Part shown: piece after piece, positions 61,681 to 64,000 of the stretch
Layout: every line of letters starts with the position of its first letter
Position numbering within the stretch: the stretch's first letter is position 1
Assembly: GCA_963805715.1 (NCBI GenBank)
Contig: CAWDVK010000010.1
Location: 40,514 to 104,513 of the forward strand
Length of the DNA stretch: 64,000 nt
Direction of reading: 5' to 3'
DNA from: CAWDVK01 sp963805715
Lineage (GTDB): Bacteria > Actinomycetota > Actinomycetes > Streptosporangiales > Streptosporangiaceae
Made by a program: the position numbers and the translations under genes
The notes under the pieces: model-generated
Seen by the model: only the letters and a program-made list of their open reading frames with translations
What the model was told of the DNA's origin: nothing
The model's database searches: none

Positions 61681-62305
61681 CGGCCGCCGCTGCCCCGGCC
61701 GCTCCCCTTCTGTCAGCGATCCCGCACCGACGTTCCCCCGGAACGTCCGCTCGTAGCCGCGAAGAGGTACGCCGGCGGCAGATACCTGGCCGGTGAGCCT
61801 CCGGGAGTAGGTCCCTGGCTCCGAGCCACTCGCGTCCAGGTCGACACCTCACGCCTGATCACGGAGGGCGATCGAGTCACCGTCAGCGCCCCGCGCCCGC
61901 ACGCGAGTAGCCGCCGTTATCTCAAGTCCGCTTTGGGGCGTCTCCGATGTAGCTTTACGGACCTTCGAGTTGCGTCATGGACACGTTCTCTTAAGCAGTG
62001 TCTACGACACACCGGAAGCTATGTCACCTGCGTGACCTGCATCTATCCTCTTGTTGCTGCCGCTTTTGAGCTCAGAGCGCGCCCAGAACCTCACGTCAGC
62101 GACCTGTCTCCGACGCAAAACCCCTGCTCCACCAGGGCTTATTCTAAATGGACTTAAGATAACCGTTCTGCGCGGATGTCGACGGGATTTCGATTAAGAC
62201 GTCGGCTGTACAGATTTGGGCAATCTGCTTGCCCGAGAAGTCGCACGAGCACGGAGTGTTGTCGTATTGCGCCTTCCTGTCGCGCTCGCGTCGGGTTCCG
62301 CTGCA
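61681..62305. other. AT-richer non-coding stretch
   Basis: About 625 bases with lower GC than the average. No gene is convincing. CCCTG (62122-62126) and CAGGG (62133-62137), with AAAA at 62117-62120, would give a small hairpin followed by a T run when read on the minus strand, a possible terminator for the minus-strand fragments above it. Confidence 0.4.
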
Positions 62306-62565
62306 TCACGATGGCGCCGAGGGAGCTGCATCTAGATACGTACCAGCGTCGAAGGCCTCGTCGAGGCCCGCGAGCAGCCACCGGTGCTTTTCTTCGATCG
62401 GAAGCCTGGGTGCTCGGAGGCTGAGTGCTTCAAGAAGCTGGACCGCGTCTCCCTCGATCGTCGTATCCGCATCTTCCGGGACGCCGGGATGAACGGTGAC
62501 TGCACTGCCAGCCTCCACCGTTAGCTCGATCTCCGGGTGGCGCCCGATCACGCCGAGCGACCCTG
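62306..62565 (-). pseudogene. C-terminal fragment, tentatively of the maleylpyruvate isomerase/SCP2-like group
   Basis: The minus strand reads GVIGRHPEIELTVEAGSAVT, VHPGVPEDADTTIEGDAVQL and LEALSLRAPRLPIEEKHRWL before a stop. This is a well-formed C-terminal domain in which strands lead to two helices. The N-terminal part is absent: upstream the frame joins a piece of a different gene. The family name is tentative. Confidence 0.45.
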
Positions 62566-62621
62566 TAGACGTCGATCCGGCGGCGGCGCGAAACCCTGGC
62601 CCAAGCGCGGCGGCGTAGGGT

Positions 62622-62717
62622 CGGCGGTTCCGCGAAGGGGATTCCGCGGAATGCCACGCCATTGGGAATGGCCTCCCCTCGGACCTTGCCCGCTACTGTC
62701 TTTACCGTCTCGGTCAT
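62622..62717 (-). pseudogene. N-terminal fragment of a carboxylesterase
   Basis: From ATG 62717 the translation MTETVKTVAGKVRGE then AIPNGVAFRGIPFAEPPT is the classic start of type-B carboxylesterases (GxVRG and FRGIPYAxPP). After 32 residues the sequence changes into the unrelated fragment at 62306-62565 in another frame. The catalytic Ser, Glu and His are missing. Confidence 0.6.
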
Positions 62718-63080
62718 CCGGGCTCCAACCGGCCGGGCCGCAACCGCCGGCCTTCAACGAGTGCGTCTACATCACGCCGGTCCACAACCGTCGCTCCTCT
62801 CCGTTTGGATCGGTGACGACCGCACTGTTCCATTTTCCTATTTCCCCTGCTGGGTGATGGACCTGTCGATGGGCAAGCGCTCTTGGCAACGGCTAGATGC
62901 CTTCGGCGGGTGGCGTGTCCAGCCGCGTGGCGCGGTTGTCGCGAGTTCGTGGCCTGCGTCTTGCCGACATAATTCACGCCCAGCGACGAGGGACCGTTCA
63001 ACGGGTCCTGAATCGACTGCCCAAGGCGGCGCGGCGCCGCGATGGCCCTGGACGGCACCGACCTACGGCCCGCATGGCTC

Positions 63081-63130
63081 TTTGCCGATCCCGAACCAAG
63101 CCTCTAGACTCGTACGTGATTCCTGTACGA
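63081..63130 (+). promoter_or_regulatory. Promoter and operator of the YefM/YoeB module
   Basis: TTGCCG (63081-63086) and TAGACT (63103-63108), 16 bases apart, form a reasonable promoter. TCGTAC (63109-63114) and GTACGA (63125-63130) form a perfect inverted repeat just downstream, ideal for repression by the antitoxin. The start codon is at 63145. Confidence 0.55.
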
Positions 63131-63144
63131 ATGAGGTGGCGCTT

Positions 63145-63429
63145 GTGACCGCGGTGAGCATCAGCAACGCACGCGAGAACCTGTTCCCGCTGGTGCGGCA
63201 GGTCAGCGAGGACCACGTCGTCATCGAGATAGTCGCGCGCAACGGCGGCAACGCCGTCCTGATGTCAGCAGAAGACTACGAGTCTCTTCAGGAGACCCTC
63301 TACCTGTTCTCCACACGCGCCAACGCCGCCCATCTCCTTCGCGGGCTGGCCGAGGCCCGCGAAAACACGGCCGAGCCGACCGATCCCGAGCAACTGGCCG
63401 CCCGATTCGAGGGCCAGCCGACCAGGTGA
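63145..63429 (+). CDS. yefM: YefM/Phd-type antitoxin
   Basis: A 94-residue protein starting with GTG 63145, GAGGTGG five bases upstream. The Phd/YefM fold begins SISNARENLFPLVRQVSEDH and continues VVIEIVARNGGNAVLMSAED and YESLQETLYLFSTRANAAHL. The N-terminal half binds DNA as a dimer; the acidic C-terminus wraps the toxin. It should repress its own promoter at the inverted repeat at 63109-63130. Its stop overlaps the toxin start by four bases. Confidence 0.9.
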   Translation: MTAVSISNARENLFPLVRQVSEDHVVIEIVARNGGNAVLMSAEDYESLQETLYLFSTRANAAHLLRGLAEARENTAEPTDPEQLAARFEGQPTR

Positions 63430-63689
63430 AGCTGTCTATCACCTCGGGCGCTCTCGAGGACCTTGAGGCCTGGTCGACAACCAATCCGAAGGTGGTATCA
63501 CGGATCATCAGGCTGATCGCGGAGACTACGCGAACGCCCCGCAGCGGCACGGGCAAGCCCGAACGGCTCAAGCATCTCGGCGGCGAGGTCTGGTCACGCC
63601 GGATAACAGAGAAAGACCGGCTGGTCTACGAAATCCAGCACGACGCCATCGTTGTCATCGCGTGCCGTTTCCACTACGACGACCACTAA
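63426..63689 (+). CDS. yoeB: YoeB/Txe-type toxin (ribosome-dependent mRNA interferase)
   Basis: An 87-residue RelE-superfamily toxin starting with GTG 63426. The core GTGKPERLKHLGGEVWSRRI, then TEKDRLVYEI and ACRFHYDDH, keeps the catalytic Glu in KPERLKH, the Arg in DRLVYE and the terminal His-Tyr pair of YoeB. It cleaves mRNA on ribosomes. It forms a complete module with the preceding antitoxin. Confidence 0.92.
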   Translation: MKLSITSGALEDLEAWSTTNPKVVSRIIRLIAETTRTPRSGTGKPERLKHLGGEVWSRRITEKDRLVYEIQHDAIVVIACRFHYDDH

Positions 63690-63972
63690 GCAGGTAAATA
63701 AGCTGGCAGCGAACTGCCCCCGCCGTTCGCCACCGTACGACCGGGCAGATGCGAGATGAGCGCCCGTCGGCGTCAGCTAGAGCACCAGGAGATCACCGCT
63801 ACGCCCACCAGCACCACCGGGCAGCGCGATGACCGCCAGACCGGCCGGATCCGGCTGGGCTCAAATGTGGTCTCATTCACCCCCGTCCGCCGCCGTTCGC
63901 CATCGTCCGGCCCGCGCGCATTGCGGCAGGTCACGGACGGTCGCGGACCCCGGCGGACGCAGGCATGCATTG

Positions 63973-64000
63973 TTGGAAAGCGTGTTGGGGGCAACCCCTC
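63973..64000 (+). tRNA. 3' part of a tRNA-Ser(GGA)-like sequence without its 5' half
   Basis: From 63973 to the right edge the bases match tRNA-Ser(GGA) from the anticodon loop onward: TTGGAAAGCGTG (anticodon GGA, right half of the anticodon stem), then the long variable arm TTGGGGGCAACCCC. The bases before 63973 do not form the left anticodon stem, the D-arm or an acceptor stem, so the gene is not intact. This is what remains at one end of an element inserted into a tRNA gene. The rest of the 3' part lies outside the window. Confidence 0.6.

Noticed and set aside
63690..63972. Minus-strand frame of 73 codons after the toxin gene
   Set aside because: Composition and lack of a start signal suggest chance; the region is probably the island end before the tRNA fragment.

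Overview
The window is very GC-rich, uses GTG starts often, and carries families typical of filamentous actinomycetes: an Scr1-like HTH/DUF5753 regulator with its DUF397 partner, DUF2252, SigE-family sigma factors, an RPF-like transglycosylase and a GAP-family membrane protein. A soil actinobacterium is the best guess, possibly Streptosporangiales. The exact taxon cannot be fixed from the sequence.

Layout. 0-14.5 kb: the end of an unidentified gene, a methyltransferase, an alpha/beta hydrolase, an ABC exporter pair (4374-4377 overlap), a sigma-factor/membrane-protein pair, a SAP-domain protein, DUF2252, a zinc alcohol dehydrogenase, dodecin and a secreted RPF-like enzyme. 14.7-22.7 kb: a DUF6325/LuxR fusion with nine 18-residue repeats, a metallophosphoesterase, a serine-hydrolase lipoprotein, a secreted CHRD-domain protein, a GAP-family protein and a dihydrofolate-reductase-like protein. 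22.9-31.1 kb: Scr1/DUF397 and sigma-like genes beside a decayed copy of the same locus, then a cluster with two similar four-helix membrane proteins, a repeat protein and an OmpA-like lipoprotein. 31.2-34.6 kb: citrate synthase and a pRiA4b-type protein. 34.7-37.2 kb: a decayed defence-like patch with a GntR repressor, an HNH endonuclease remnant, a DrmC-like phospholipase-D remnant, a free-standing ScoMcrA head domain and HicAB. 37.3-44.6 kb: a GH25/ricin-lectin secreted enzyme, then an N-acyl-D-amino-acid deacylase, VOC protein, PLP decarboxylase and APC permease that could form a catabolic module. 44.8-57.7 kb: mixed genes (aldehyde dehydrogenase, cupin, SRPBCC, patatin, YciO-type, a Tat-type amidohydrolase, a lipoprotein) with transposase and regulator remnants. 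57.7-64 kb: glcD-glcF behind an unusual set of inverted repeats, an Mth938-like protein, gene fragments, a YefM/YoeB module and, at the very edge, the 3' half of a tRNA-Ser gene without its 5' half, as expected of an island attachment site.

Two themes run through the window. First, five otherwise well-conserved genes (sigma factor, CHRD protein, four-helix protein, patatin, amidohydrolase) each need one single-base change to read through. Assembly indels are the simplest explanation, but real decay is not excluded. Second, there are many true remnants: methyltransferase, DUF2252, DUF899, DUF5753, HNH, DrmC, IS110, TetR, glyoxalase and carboxylesterase fragments. They concentrate in the accessory regions at 21.8-25, 34.7-37, 44.8-46, 49.6-50 and 55-63 kb. 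Coordinates and starts come from reading the sequence; no database search was possible.
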